Positions 1 through 5,729 of a stretch of DNA of 10,321 nt are shown one piece after another. The position numbers were made by a program, and so were the translations under genes. The notes below the pieces were generated by a model. It had not been told where the DNA came from. It saw nothing but the letters and a program-made list of their open reading frames with translations, and made no database searches. The stretch is taken from positions 1 to 10,321 of the forward strand of contig JAFTBA010000057.1 of the NCBI GenBank assembly GCA_017458545.1. Reading direction: 5' to 3'. Position 1 is the first letter of the stretch. Each line of letters starts with the position of its first letter. Source of the stretch: Synergistaceae bacterium. Its GTDB lineage: Bacteria > Synergistota > Synergistia > Synergistales > Aminobacteriaceae.

Positions 1-500
1 TAGGCCGCCTGATGAGCAGGAGGTTACTGCCTACGATTTTCGGAGCGTCAATACATGCCTATGCCTATATGATAATTTTCGTTGTAATTCTCGCGGCTTC
101 TGGGAAGATTCCTGAGAACGTCAGGGCAGGTGCAAAGCGTCTTCAGAGTTTTATCTCGACAGGTACGGCAATCGCCGTAATGGTCGGAATGGGAACGGAC
201 TTTGAGATTTCAGAGCTGTTCACTGTACTGAACTTCAGCAACGCAGTAATAGCCCTCGCAATAGTCATCGGTGCAATTTTAGGTTCAGCGGTTGTCGGTT
301 ATTTAGTAGGGTTCTACCCGATTGATGCTGCCGTAACAGCAGGCCTTTGCATGGCCAACAGGGGCGGTAACGGTGATATAGCGTGTCTGGGTGCTGCGAG
401 GCGTATGGATCTGATAGCCTATGCACAGCTATCTTCCCGTTTGGGCGGAGGACTGGTGCTTGTTATAGCGTCGTTGATATTCTCGTTCCTGCTCAAGTAG
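1..500 (+). CDS. 2-hydroxycarboxylate transporter family (CitS/malate type) symporter, C-terminal part
   Basis: This is the C-terminal part of a membrane symporter of the 2HCT family, which imports citrate, malate or related hydroxy acids with Na+ or H+. The reading frame is open to the left edge (codons GGC CGC CTG precede the ATG at 12), so the gene is cut by the window; family members are about 430-450 aa and about 165 are visible. Numbered from the ATG at 12, several hydrophobic helices are seen (about 17-30, 48-62, 76-100, 145-161). The family's re-entrant-loop signature is present as M-A-N-R-G-G-N-G-D (114-122), followed by A-Q-L-S-S-R-L-G-G (138-146), whose Arg corresponds to the substrate-binding Arg of CitS-type proteins. 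Substrate and coupling ion cannot be set from this fragment. It is the only + strand gene, converges on speE, and ends in a strong terminator. Confidence 0.88.
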   Translation, partial: GRLMSRRLLPTIFGASIHAYAYMIIFVVILAASGKIPENVRAGAKRLQSFISTGTAIAVMVGMGTDFEISELFTVLNFSNAVIALAIVIGAILGSAVVGYLVGFYPIDAAVTAGLCMANRGGNGDIACLGAARRMDLIAYAQLSSRLGGGLVLVIASLIFSFLLK

Positions 501-517
501 ACTCAGAATGGCAGTGC

Positions 518-555
518 AGATAAATGACTACTTACTAAAGTCGGTGGTTTTATCT
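518..555 (+). other. Composite inverted repeat in the 3' UTR of the symporter gene
   Basis: AGATAAA (518-524) and TTTATCT (549-555) are perfect 7-bp inverted arms. Inside them GACT (526-529) can pair with AGTC (539-542). The result is a two-segment stem with a one-sided bulge, lying between the stop codon and the terminator. It could stabilise the mRNA 3' end or be chance; no function is known. Confidence 0.35.
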
Positions 556-566
556 ATGTGATATAA

Positions 567-600
567 ATCCCCCTGCCTTTTGGTAGAGGGATATTTTTTT
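567..600 (+). terminator. Rho-independent terminator, possibly shared by convergent genes
   Basis: ATCCC (567-571) pairs with GGGAT (588-592). The stem continues inward with CT/AG, a G-T wobble and CC/GG around a TTTT loop, with one C-A mismatch, and is followed by ATTTTTTT (593-600). This ends the + strand symporter transcript. Read on the - strand the same hairpin lies just past the speE stop but is followed only by ATTTATAT. It could act bidirectionally, but more weakly for speE. Confidence 0.88.
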
Positions 601-611
601 GTCTGCTTTTT

Positions 612-1475
612 TTATTGTTTAATCATTTCCTCAAGGAACGGCGGCAAAACAAAACAAGCCTTATGAATTTCATTCGTGTAATACTTTGTGGGTTTAACCG
701 TCCTCAATGGTTCTGCAGGATTAGCGTCAGCACTCATTGACGCGAGGCCGTAAGTCCACATTCCCGAAGGGTACGTAGGAACTACGCCCCAATACATTCG
801 GACTAACGGGAAAACTTTTCTCATTTCGCGTATCGCCTGAACCATAAGATCCGAATCAGTGAACGGTGACTCTGTTAATTCAGCGAGCATGGCCGAGTCA
901 GTCATTACGCGTTTAACATCTTCGTAGAAATCCGAACGGAACAATCCCGCAGCAAAATCTACAGGGTCAGTGCTGTCAATAATAACAACATCGTAACGTT
1001 CATCGGTCTCACGTATATATTTCATAGCGTCCATGCACTTAACATCAGCACGTTCATCACCGAACGAACAGCCTGCAAACGGTAAATATTTCTTCGACGC
1101 TTCTATAACTCTTTCGTCAATGTCAACCAATGTACATTTCTTAACGCATTCATGTTTGAGAACCTCGCGCATTATTGCGCCGTCACCGCCTCCGATTATC
1201 ATGACCTTCTCAGGGTTAACGTGAGCGCATACAGGTACATGAGCCATCATTTCGGAATAAGTGAACTCATCTTTTTCCGTCAGCTGATAAGCCCCGTCAA
1301 GCATTAACGTTCTGCCGTATTCGTATGTGTCAGCTATGAGCATGTCCTGATACGGGGTTTTTTCGGTGTGAACGAGGTCTTTAACTCTGAGCGAAAGTTT
1401 CAGATTATCACTGCTGTATTCACTGAGCCAGAGGTCATTTGTACGTTTGGGCCTCATTACATATTTATCACTCAT
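612..1475 (-). CDS. speE: Spermidine synthase (putrescine aminopropyltransferase)
   Basis: The enzyme transfers the aminopropyl group of decarboxylated SAM to putrescine, giving spermidine and methylthioadenosine in the cytoplasm. The 287-aa length is normal for the family. An N-terminal beta domain (about 1-70) contains L-D-G-A-Y-Q (59-64) and D-E-F-T-Y-S-E-M (69-76). The Rossmann methyltransferase-like fold follows with the nucleotide loop G-G-G-D-G (95-99), acidic ribose ligands in V-D-I-D (117-120), D149, the catalytic D-S-T-D-P (167-171) and T-Y-P-S-G-M-W (234-240). One oddity is S74, where many bacterial enzymes have His (and eukaryotic ones Gln) in the DEFxY[H/Q]EM motif, so amine preference may differ. 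The ATG overlaps the fprA stop by 8 bp, so translation is probably coupled; a GGGG Shine-Dalgarno lies 12 nt upstream inside fprA. Its substrate maker speD lies about 4 kb upstream in a separate operon. Confidence 0.93.
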   Translation of the reverse strand: MSDKYVMRPKRTNDLWLSEYSSDNLKLSLRVKDLVHTEKTPYQDMLIADTYEYGRTLMLDGAYQLTEKDEFTYSEMMAHVPVCAHVNPEKVMIIGGGDGAIMREVLKHECVKKCTLVDIDERVIEASKKYLPFAGCSFGDERADVKCMDAMKYIRETDERYDVVIIDSTDPVDFAAGLFRSDFYEDVKRVMTDSAMLAELTESPFTDSDLMVQAIREMRKVFPLVRMYWGVVPTYPSGMWTYGLASMSADANPAEPLRTVKPTKYYTNEIHKACFVLPPFLEEMIKQ

Positions 1476-2664
1476 TTGAGACAGCTTCCCCTAAGTTTTT
1501 ACCTAGTTCAAAGAGTTTCGCTAAGTCTTCGGCTGTAGGTGAGGTATAAACTTCAACTTCAGGGCCTATAAGTTCAAGTTTGCTCTTCTCTGCGTAATCG
1601 TGAAGTGCTGTTAAAGCCCCTTTGCTCCATGAATAACTGCCGGCTATACCGATGAATTTGTTTTTGGGCATACGGCTGAGTAATTTGGAGCATAAAGCCT
1701 CCATAGGAGGGAACAGCTGAGTGTTATAAGTACACGCGGTTAATGCGAACGCTTTGAACTTCCATATGTCCCTGAGAATATATGACGGATCAGTTCTCGA
1801 AACATCATAAACCCTGACATCTTTAAGCCCCGAATCACCGAGCCCTGAACAAATTGCTTCAGCCATTTTCCTGGTGTTGCCGTACATTGAACCGTAAACA
1901 ACTACAGCACCTTTATCAGCTTCGTATTTGCTCCATTTGTCGTAGAGTGAGATTACTTTTTTAACGTCTTTACGGAACAATGTGCCGTGTGAAGGGAAAA
2001 TACCTGTTATGGGTAAACCGCCTAATTTTTTGAGAGCGGCCTGAACAATGTTAGAGTATTTGCCGACTATGCAGGCGTAGTAACGGAGCATTTCGTCCTC
2101 CCAGCGCTCGGGGTTCTTTTCGTCATCGAATATACTGCCTTCATGTGCGCCGAATCCTCCGAATGAGTCGTTCGAGAATAAAACTCCGGTAGTAGTGTCG
2201 AAAGTTACCATGCTCTCAGGCCAATGTAACATCGGAACAGTAAAGAATTTTAAGACATGGCCTCCCAAGTCTAACGTATCGCCGTCCTTAACGGTTATGA
2301 TGTCCTCAGTTATACCGTGATAGCCTTTGAGCATGGGAACGGTTTTAGCGTTGCCTATGAATTTGAGCGAGGGCCAGACAGATTTAAGCTGAGAGATGAG
2401 ACCTGCATGGTCAGGTTCCATATGATTGATGACAAGATAATTGAGTGTTCTGTGTCCGAGTGCCTCAGTGAGTTTGTTGACGTAATCGTCAAGGTAAGGG
2501 CCTTTCACTGTATCTATTGCTGCTGTGGCTGTAGTTCCGAGAACTGCGTAAGCGTTATAGGCGACTCCCTGCGGAAGCGGCCAGAGCGATTCAAAGAGAT
2601 CAGTTTCACGGTCATTAACTCCGAGCCACCATGTGTCTTTGTTTGTTTTGACTGCTTTGTACAT
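1468..2664 (-). CDS. fprA: FprA-family A-type flavoprotein (flavodiiron O2/NO reductase)
   Basis: Cytoplasmic flavodiiron protein that reduces O2 to water and/or NO to N2O with electrons from rubredoxin, coenzyme F420 or a similar donor; typical oxidative or nitrosative defence in anaerobes. Of 398 aa, residues 1-245 form the beta-lactamase-like diiron domain with all ligands present: H-M-E-P-D-H (H81, E83, D85, H86), H147 in M-L-H-W-P-E, D166 in S-N-D-S-F-G and H226 in P-S-H-G. Residues 252-395 form a flavodoxin domain with the FMN phosphate loop Y-G-S-M-Y-G-N-T (257-264). There is no C-terminal rubredoxin or flavin-reductase extension, so this is the simple class A form. The frame is open to an ATG at 2712, but I choose 2664: it has AAGGGGG at 2676-2682, gives the family N-terminus, and the 2712 ATG sits in the promoter -10. 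It overlaps speE by 8 bp. O2 versus NO preference cannot be read from sequence. Confidence 0.93.
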   Translation of the reverse strand: MYKAVKTNKDTWWLGVNDRETDLFESLWPLPQGVAYNAYAVLGTTATAAIDTVKGPYLDDYVNKLTEALGHRTLNYLVINHMEPDHAGLISQLKSVWPSLKFIGNAKTVPMLKGYHGITEDIITVKDGDTLDLGGHVLKFFTVPMLHWPESMVTFDTTTGVLFSNDSFGGFGAHEGSIFDDEKNPERWEDEMLRYYACIVGKYSNIVQAALKKLGGLPITGIFPSHGTLFRKDVKKVISLYDKWSKYEADKGAVVVYGSMYGNTRKMAEAICSGLGDSGLKDVRVYDVSRTDPSYILRDIWKFKAFALTACTYNTQLFPPMEALCSKLLSRMPKNKFIGIAGSYSWSKGALTALHDYAEKSKLELIGPEVEVYTSPTAEDLAKLFELGKNLGEAVSNE

Positions 2665-2675
2665 GTAGATGTTTT

Positions 2676-2682
2676 CCCCCTT
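2676..2682 (-). promoter_or_regulatory. G-tract Shine-Dalgarno of fprA
   Basis: AAGGGGG lies 11 nt before the ATG at 2664. It pairs with the anti-SD core CCUCC using one G-U wobble. It decides the start at 2664 against the upstream in-frame ATG at 2712. Confidence 0.6.
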
Positions 2683-2710
2683 ATAGTTTGGGTTAATTAA
2701 GTTGACAGTC

Positions 2711-2719
2711 ATTGTATCA
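2711..2719 (-). promoter_or_regulatory. Extended -10 promoter for fprA-speE
   Basis: The - strand reads TGATACAAT: a TACAAT -10 hexamer (2711-2716) preceded by the extended TG. No good -35 is found at 16-18 bp, as is common with extended -10 promoters. The predicted transcript start near 2704 gives a leader of about 40 nt to the ATG at 2664. An identical nonamer precedes speD. Confidence 0.55.
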
Positions 2720-2820
2720 TGTTCGGAATCAAATTGCTTTGGGGCATGTTAAAGAAAGGCTGCAAAAAAAGTGAAAAAGTAAAAGAAGTGAAAGATTTGA
2801 GAGAGCGGTAACAGCCCCGT

Positions 2821-3420
2821 TCAGTTTTCCTGTTTACTGAACAGCCCGGTTATAGCCGTAACGGATTTAATCGGCGACATCATCATCGAACCCGTAACAC
2901 TCAATCCTATTCTCTTCGTTGCATTGAGTATAGCTATTATGTCCTCAGTAACATTCATCTTCAGGTCCCCGTAACCCGGACTGAATCTTGAAGTCATACG
3001 TTCACCCTCACGCAGTCCCGGAACAATCTCACTCCTTATGAACTGGTCAATAAAAGCGTCAATCCTCACGCTCGCGCAGGCATCAAGCGCAATACCGTCA
3101 AGCATGTTCCTGTTCTGCGCAATAGTTATCTGTCTGTCAGTCTCATGCCCCAGAGTCGCGGCAAGCATTATGCACTCATCGCTCCGTGCTGTTAAACGCG
3201 CTATATCATTGCTGTAGATATATGCCCCTTCAATCTCAAAGCCTCCGTCAAAATGCACAACATGAAACCTTCCCCATACACATCTGGGCGTTATATACCC
3301 TTCAAGCCTCCCGAAAGCCTCAACAACAGTTCTCACTAACTCGTCATTACGGCCTTCAGGAGGTACTCTCATATAGCGAAGGGCATCGGTGATTAATTTA
3401 TCCGTCGGTACGAACTGCAT
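2821..3420 (-). CDS. Standalone vitamin B12-dependent methionine synthase activation-domain protein
   Basis: This 199-aa cytoplasmic protein matches the C-terminal AdoMet-binding activation domain of cobalamin-dependent methionine synthase (MetH), which supplies SAM for reductive methylation of inactivated cob(II)alamin. Visible family blocks are A-A-T-L-G-H-E-T-D-R (87-96), A-L-D-A-C-A-S-V-R-I-D-A (111-122), the SAM-binding R-F-S-P-G-Y-G-D (145-152, compare RxxPGY of E. coli MetH) and I-G-L-S-V-T-G-S-M-M-M-S-P (171-183). Full-length MetH is above 1100 aa; here the domain is a separate protein, as in Thermotoga and many anaerobes whose MetH lacks it. It is the last gene of the speD-hydrolase-metF operon and overlaps metF by 23 bp. 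The ATG at 3420 has no clear Shine-Dalgarno, which suggests translational coupling; M17 (ATG at 3372) is a less likely alternative start. The reductase partner is not in the window. Confidence 0.85.
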   Translation of the reverse strand: MQFVPTDKLITDALRYMRVPPEGRNDELVRTVVEAFGRLEGYITPRCVWGRFHVVHFDGGFEIEGAYIYSNDIARLTARSDECIMLAATLGHETDRQITIAQNRNMLDGIALDACASVRIDAFIDQFIRSEIVPGLREGERMTSRFSPGYGDLKMNVTEDIIAILNATKRIGLSVTGSMMMSPIKSVTAITGLFSKQEN

Positions 3421-4285
3421 AACGTTTCGTGTAAAGAACTGACCTTATACCTGCGTCAATCCTTCTTACTGTGTCAGCCTGATTCATCGTGTAAAGATGA
3501 ATACCCTCAACTCCGCGCGCAAGCAGATCTATTATCTGTTCTGTCGCGTAAGCTATTCCTGCCTCCTTAACTGCTCCCTGATGGTGGCCGTATGCATCAA
3601 CAAAACGCCTCACTCTTTCGGGAACTGAAGCTCCGCACATCTCTACTACTTTGGGAATCTGAGCTGCTGCGGTTATCGGCATTATTCCTGCGATGATTGG
3701 CTGAGTTATTCCCATTGAACGCGCGCGTTCACGCCAGTTGCAGAAAATATCGTTGTCAAAAAATAACTGTGAGATTAAACCTTTGACACCGAGACTGCAT
3801 TTCTCTTTGAGGTAATGCAAATCCTGTTCAACAGATTCTGCTTCCGGGTGTTTTTCGGGGTAACACGCTGCGAATATGTCGAAATCATCTCCGTACTCCT
3901 CGTGAATAAACGCGATTAACTCAGACGCATGATGAAAGTCTCCTAAGTCAGATTTATCCTTGAGGTCGCCTCTTAATGCGAGAATATTGCGGACGTTGTT
4001 GGCTTTGAGACGGTCGAGAATCTCTTTGAGTTCCGAACGGGTTGTGCCTACGCATGTTAAGTGTGCTACACCGCATGTGCGGTAACGGTTCTGAATGCCC
4101 GAAGCGATTTCGACTGTGTTGTCACGGCTTGAACCTCCTGCACCGTAGGTTACGCTGATTAAGTCGGGGTTGAAACTCACGAGACTGTCGATTACTCCGT
4201 AAGTGCCTTCAGTACTTTTGTTGCCCTTAGGCGGAAAAATCTCGAACGTGTAACTCGGTGCGAGTTTGTCAAAGAAATTTATCAT
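3398..4285 (-). CDS. metF: 5,10-methylenetetrahydrofolate reductase
   Basis: FAD enzyme that reduces 5,10-methylene-THF to 5-methyl-THF, the methyl donor for MetH (or part of a methyl branch in anaerobes). The chosen form is 295 aa, the usual bacterial length, and forms one TIM barrel. Motifs in order: F-E-I-F-P-P-K (14-20) with catalytic E15, D-L-I-S-V-T-Y-G-A-G-G (41-51), A-H-L-T-C (74-78), L-A-L-R-G-D (102-107), C-Y-P-E-K-H-P-E-A (141-149) and L-I-S-Q-L-F-F-D-N-D (170-179). No C-terminal extension of the eukaryotic type or fused MetV-like domain is seen. The frame extends to an ATG at 4324, which would overlap the hydrolase and has no separated ribosome site. The ATG at 4285 has AAGGAGAG 12-13 nt upstream and leaves an 8-bp gap. 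Its neighbour is the MetH activation protein, so the pair serves methionine regeneration. Confidence 0.94.
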   Translation of the reverse strand: MINFFDKLAPSYTFEIFPPKGNKSTEGTYGVIDSLVSFNPDLISVTYGAGGSSRDNTVEIASGIQNRYRTCGVAHLTCVGTTRSELKEILDRLKANNVRNILALRGDLKDKSDLGDFHHASELIAFIHEEYGDDFDIFAACYPEKHPEAESVEQDLHYLKEKCSLGVKGLISQLFFDNDIFCNWRERARSMGITQPIIAGIMPITAAAQIPKVVEMCGASVPERVRRFVDAYGHHQGAVKEAGIAYATEQIIDLLARGVEGIHLYTMNQADTVRRIDAGIRSVLYTKRYAVRTDG

Positions 4286-4293
4286 TCCTAAAA

Positions 4294-5223
4294 TCACTCT
4301 CCTTTTTTCTGTGCCAAAAGCCATTCCCTTACTGCCCCAATCCTGTAGGCGTAATCGAATGAACTCATGTGTTCCGAAATTTCACCTGATGTTAATGACG
4401 GAAGTGTACTCCCTTTCATGAACATCAAAAAGTTAGCAGGTATACTCAGCGTTAAACTTACGGCAGGATTTTCAGCGTCCACGTTCCTGTGAACTGTGAA
4501 GCCTCTTGTATCGTCCCTCGTGAACATCTCAATTACCTCATTCATTCCTGCTGAGGCTTTGGGGTCTCCTGCCGAAGCAATGTACGCGAATTTCTGTCCG
4601 AGCAGCCCCCTCAGAGCGTTAATGTTCCATTGACCCGAAACGAAAAGGCACGCCGTGAACATATCGGGGTATCTTGAGGACAGGACGAGGAAAGTCATAC
4701 AGCCCATTGACTGACCCGTAGCGTATACTCTTTCAGCGTCAACGCCGTAATTTTTGACCGCCCAATTCACAAAACGCCCTGTGAGTTCAACGTAATCACT
4801 TTCAACAAAACCGTTATGGTCATCGAGGACTATTGACGGGAACGAGGGGACGATTACGACGCAGTTATGTCTGCACCAAATGAGTCCTCCTAATCCCTGA
4901 GTGAGTGAATACTGAGGGTTTTTACCTGCCGAACTCCCGTCAGCAATGAAAAAAACTGCTGGGAATTTTGCTGACGGCGTGTAACCTTCGGGAAGGTAAA
5001 CGCTGTAATCAACCGTTAATCCCGTAACATCATCGCTGTAAGTGTGAACGGTGAATTTCGGCAGGAACCCGGCAATTAACGACTGCAATTCTTTGTCTGC
5101 CGATTTGTCGGGACGGTAAATATTTCCTCTGTTCTCAGCACGAAAATTTACATCTGCATTTGACGCGTAACATACTGAGGCGGACATGAGTATTACGAGG
5201 ATAAGGGCTGTAAAGTTCCTCAA
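4294..5223 (-). CDS. Exported alpha/beta-hydrolase, PHB-depolymerase/esterase-like
   Basis: Predicted secreted or cell-envelope serine hydrolase of 309 aa; substrate unknown. Residues 1-20 are a classic signal peptide: short basic n-region (M-R-N), hydrophobic stretch, cleavage likely after V-C-Y-A (20). The mature part has the alpha/beta-hydrolase core: V-Y-L-P-E-G-Y (75-81), the nucleophile elbow G-Q-S-M-G (170-174, Ser172), D220 in S-A-G-D-P as a candidate acid, and H285 in S-E-H-M-S-S-F-D-Y-A-Y as a candidate base, ending in W-L-L-A-Q, a frequent C-terminus of the esterase/depolymerase group. The start is a TTG at 5223 that overlaps the speD TGA (TTGA, 4 bp) and has AGGAAGGA 13 nt upstream. 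An earlier in-frame TTG at 5256 has no ribosome site. It lies between speD and metF, where no pathway role is apparent. Polyester, phospholipid or acyl-ester hydrolysis are all possible. Confidence 0.72.
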   Translation of the reverse strand: MRNFTALILVILMSASVCYASNADVNFRAENRGNIYRPDKSADKELQSLIAGFLPKFTVHTYSDDVTGLTVDYSVYLPEGYTPSAKFPAVFFIADGSSAGKNPQYSLTQGLGGLIWCRHNCVVIVPSFPSIVLDDHNGFVESDYVELTGRFVNWAVKNYGVDAERVYATGQSMGCMTFLVLSSRYPDMFTACLFVSGQWNINALRGLLGQKFAYIASAGDPKASAGMNEVIEMFTRDDTRGFTVHRNVDAENPAVSLTLSIPANFLMFMKGSTLPSLTSGEISEHMSSFDYAYRIGAVREWLLAQKKGE

Positions 5224-5633
5224 GGTTTGAGACCGTCCTTCCTGTCCTCTTCCCAAGTGATGAACGAATGATAATACTTCTCATCATTGTCATCGAGGCC
5301 GCGCGTGATTTCAGTGATGTGAATGTGCGAGGCTTTAACTTTTTCGAGGACGTAATCAACGGCTTTCATCGGGTCAGTGTGTGCACCGCAGGTGAAAATA
5401 TCGAGGGCCATGTAATTGACTTCGGGCCAAGTGTGAATCGAAAGATGCGACTCACTGATAACGACAACACCGCTTACGCCGTTGGGCGGGAATTTGTTGA
5501 ACGATACCGACCAGACCTGAGCATGTGCGCGGTTGGCGGCCTCAACGAGAATATCCTGAAGTTTTGCAACGTTGGTGATGGTATCATCACAGCCTGAAAC
5601 TTCAACAATGTAGTGAACACCTTTTGGGGACAA
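5220..5633 (-). CDS. speD: S-adenosylmethionine decarboxylase proenzyme, prokaryotic class 1b
   Basis: Makes decarboxylated SAM, the aminopropyl donor for SpeE. The 137-aa length fits the short Thermotoga/Bacillus class (SpeH type) and not the 264-aa E. coli class. The self-cleavage site is E61-S62 within S-E-S-H-L-S-I-H-T-W-P-E (60-71); S62 would become the pyruvoyl group. H67 and C82 (F-T-C-G) match the processing and proton-donor residues, and E71 the substrate-binding Glu. The conserved region supports a true AdoMet decarboxylase, although some SpeD relatives decarboxylate ornithine or arginine. The start is a TTG at 5633: the frame is closed by a TGA 12 bp upstream, no ATG or GTG is available at the proper N-terminus, and GGGAGG lies 13 nt upstream. 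It is first in its operon, with an extended -10 promoter just upstream, and overlaps the hydrolase start by 4 bp. Confidence 0.94.
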   Translation of the reverse strand: MSPKGVHYIVEVSGCDDTITNVAKLQDILVEAANRAHAQVWSVSFNKFPPNGVSGVVVISESHLSIHTWPEVNYMALDIFTCGAHTDPMKAVDYVLEKVKASHIHITEITRGLDDNDEKYYHSFITWEEDRKDGLKP

Positions 5634-5646
5634 TTTAGAATCTCAG

Positions 5647-5652
5647 CCTCCC
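5647..5652 (-). promoter_or_regulatory. Shine-Dalgarno of speD, deciding a TTG start
   Basis: GGGAGG on the - strand lies 13 nt before the TTG at 5633. It is the only strong ribosome site in the leader and there is no ATG alternative. The spacing is longer than usual. Confidence 0.6.
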
Positions 5653-5677
5653 AGAAAATGATATATGATTGATTGAA

Positions 5678-5686
5678 ATTGTATCA
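5678..5686 (-). promoter_or_regulatory. Extended -10 promoter for the speD operon
   Basis: The - strand reads TGTGATACAAT, giving TG-A-TACAAT with the -10 hexamer at 5678-5683. An upstream run of eight T (5694-5701 as A on +) lies in the spacer; no canonical -35 is seen. The predicted start near 5671 gives a leader of about 38 nt. The nonamer TGATACAAT is identical to that of fprA-speE. Confidence 0.6.
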
Positions 5687-5729
5687 CACTCACAAAAAAA
5701 ACAGGTCTTACGTTTTTACGGTGTCAGGG

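Noticed and set aside
2317..2700. Open frame of 127 codons on the + strand
   Set aside because: It lies wholly antisense to fprA, whose domain structure and diiron ligands are complete; the Cys/Val-rich translation looks like an antisense shadow and no ribosome site is evident.
2665..2712. N-terminal extension of FprA to the ATG at 2712
   Set aside because: That ATG lies in the TACAAT -10 and has no ribosome site; the family N-terminus fits the ATG at 2664.
2819..2842. 7-bp inverted repeat GTTCAGT/ACTGAAC over the stop of the MetH-activation gene, as a terminator
   Set aside because: On the - strand it is followed by a G-rich sequence, not a T run; the stem is short with a 10-nt loop and mostly coding. 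The T-rich stretch further on lacks a hairpin.
5135..5359. Open frame of 74 codons on the - strand across the speD-hydrolase junction
   Set aside because: Overlaps both genes out of frame; the speD motifs and hydrolase signal peptide explain the DNA better.
5268..5597. Open frame of 109 codons on the + strand
   Set aside because: Antisense to the highly conserved speD, with no recognisable domain; long antisense frames here follow from codon bias.
5694..5729. Terminator after the AEC permease ending in eight T
   Set aside because: The only hairpin is CGT/ACG with a 4-nt loop, too weak; the T run is better read as promoter-spacer sequence of speD.
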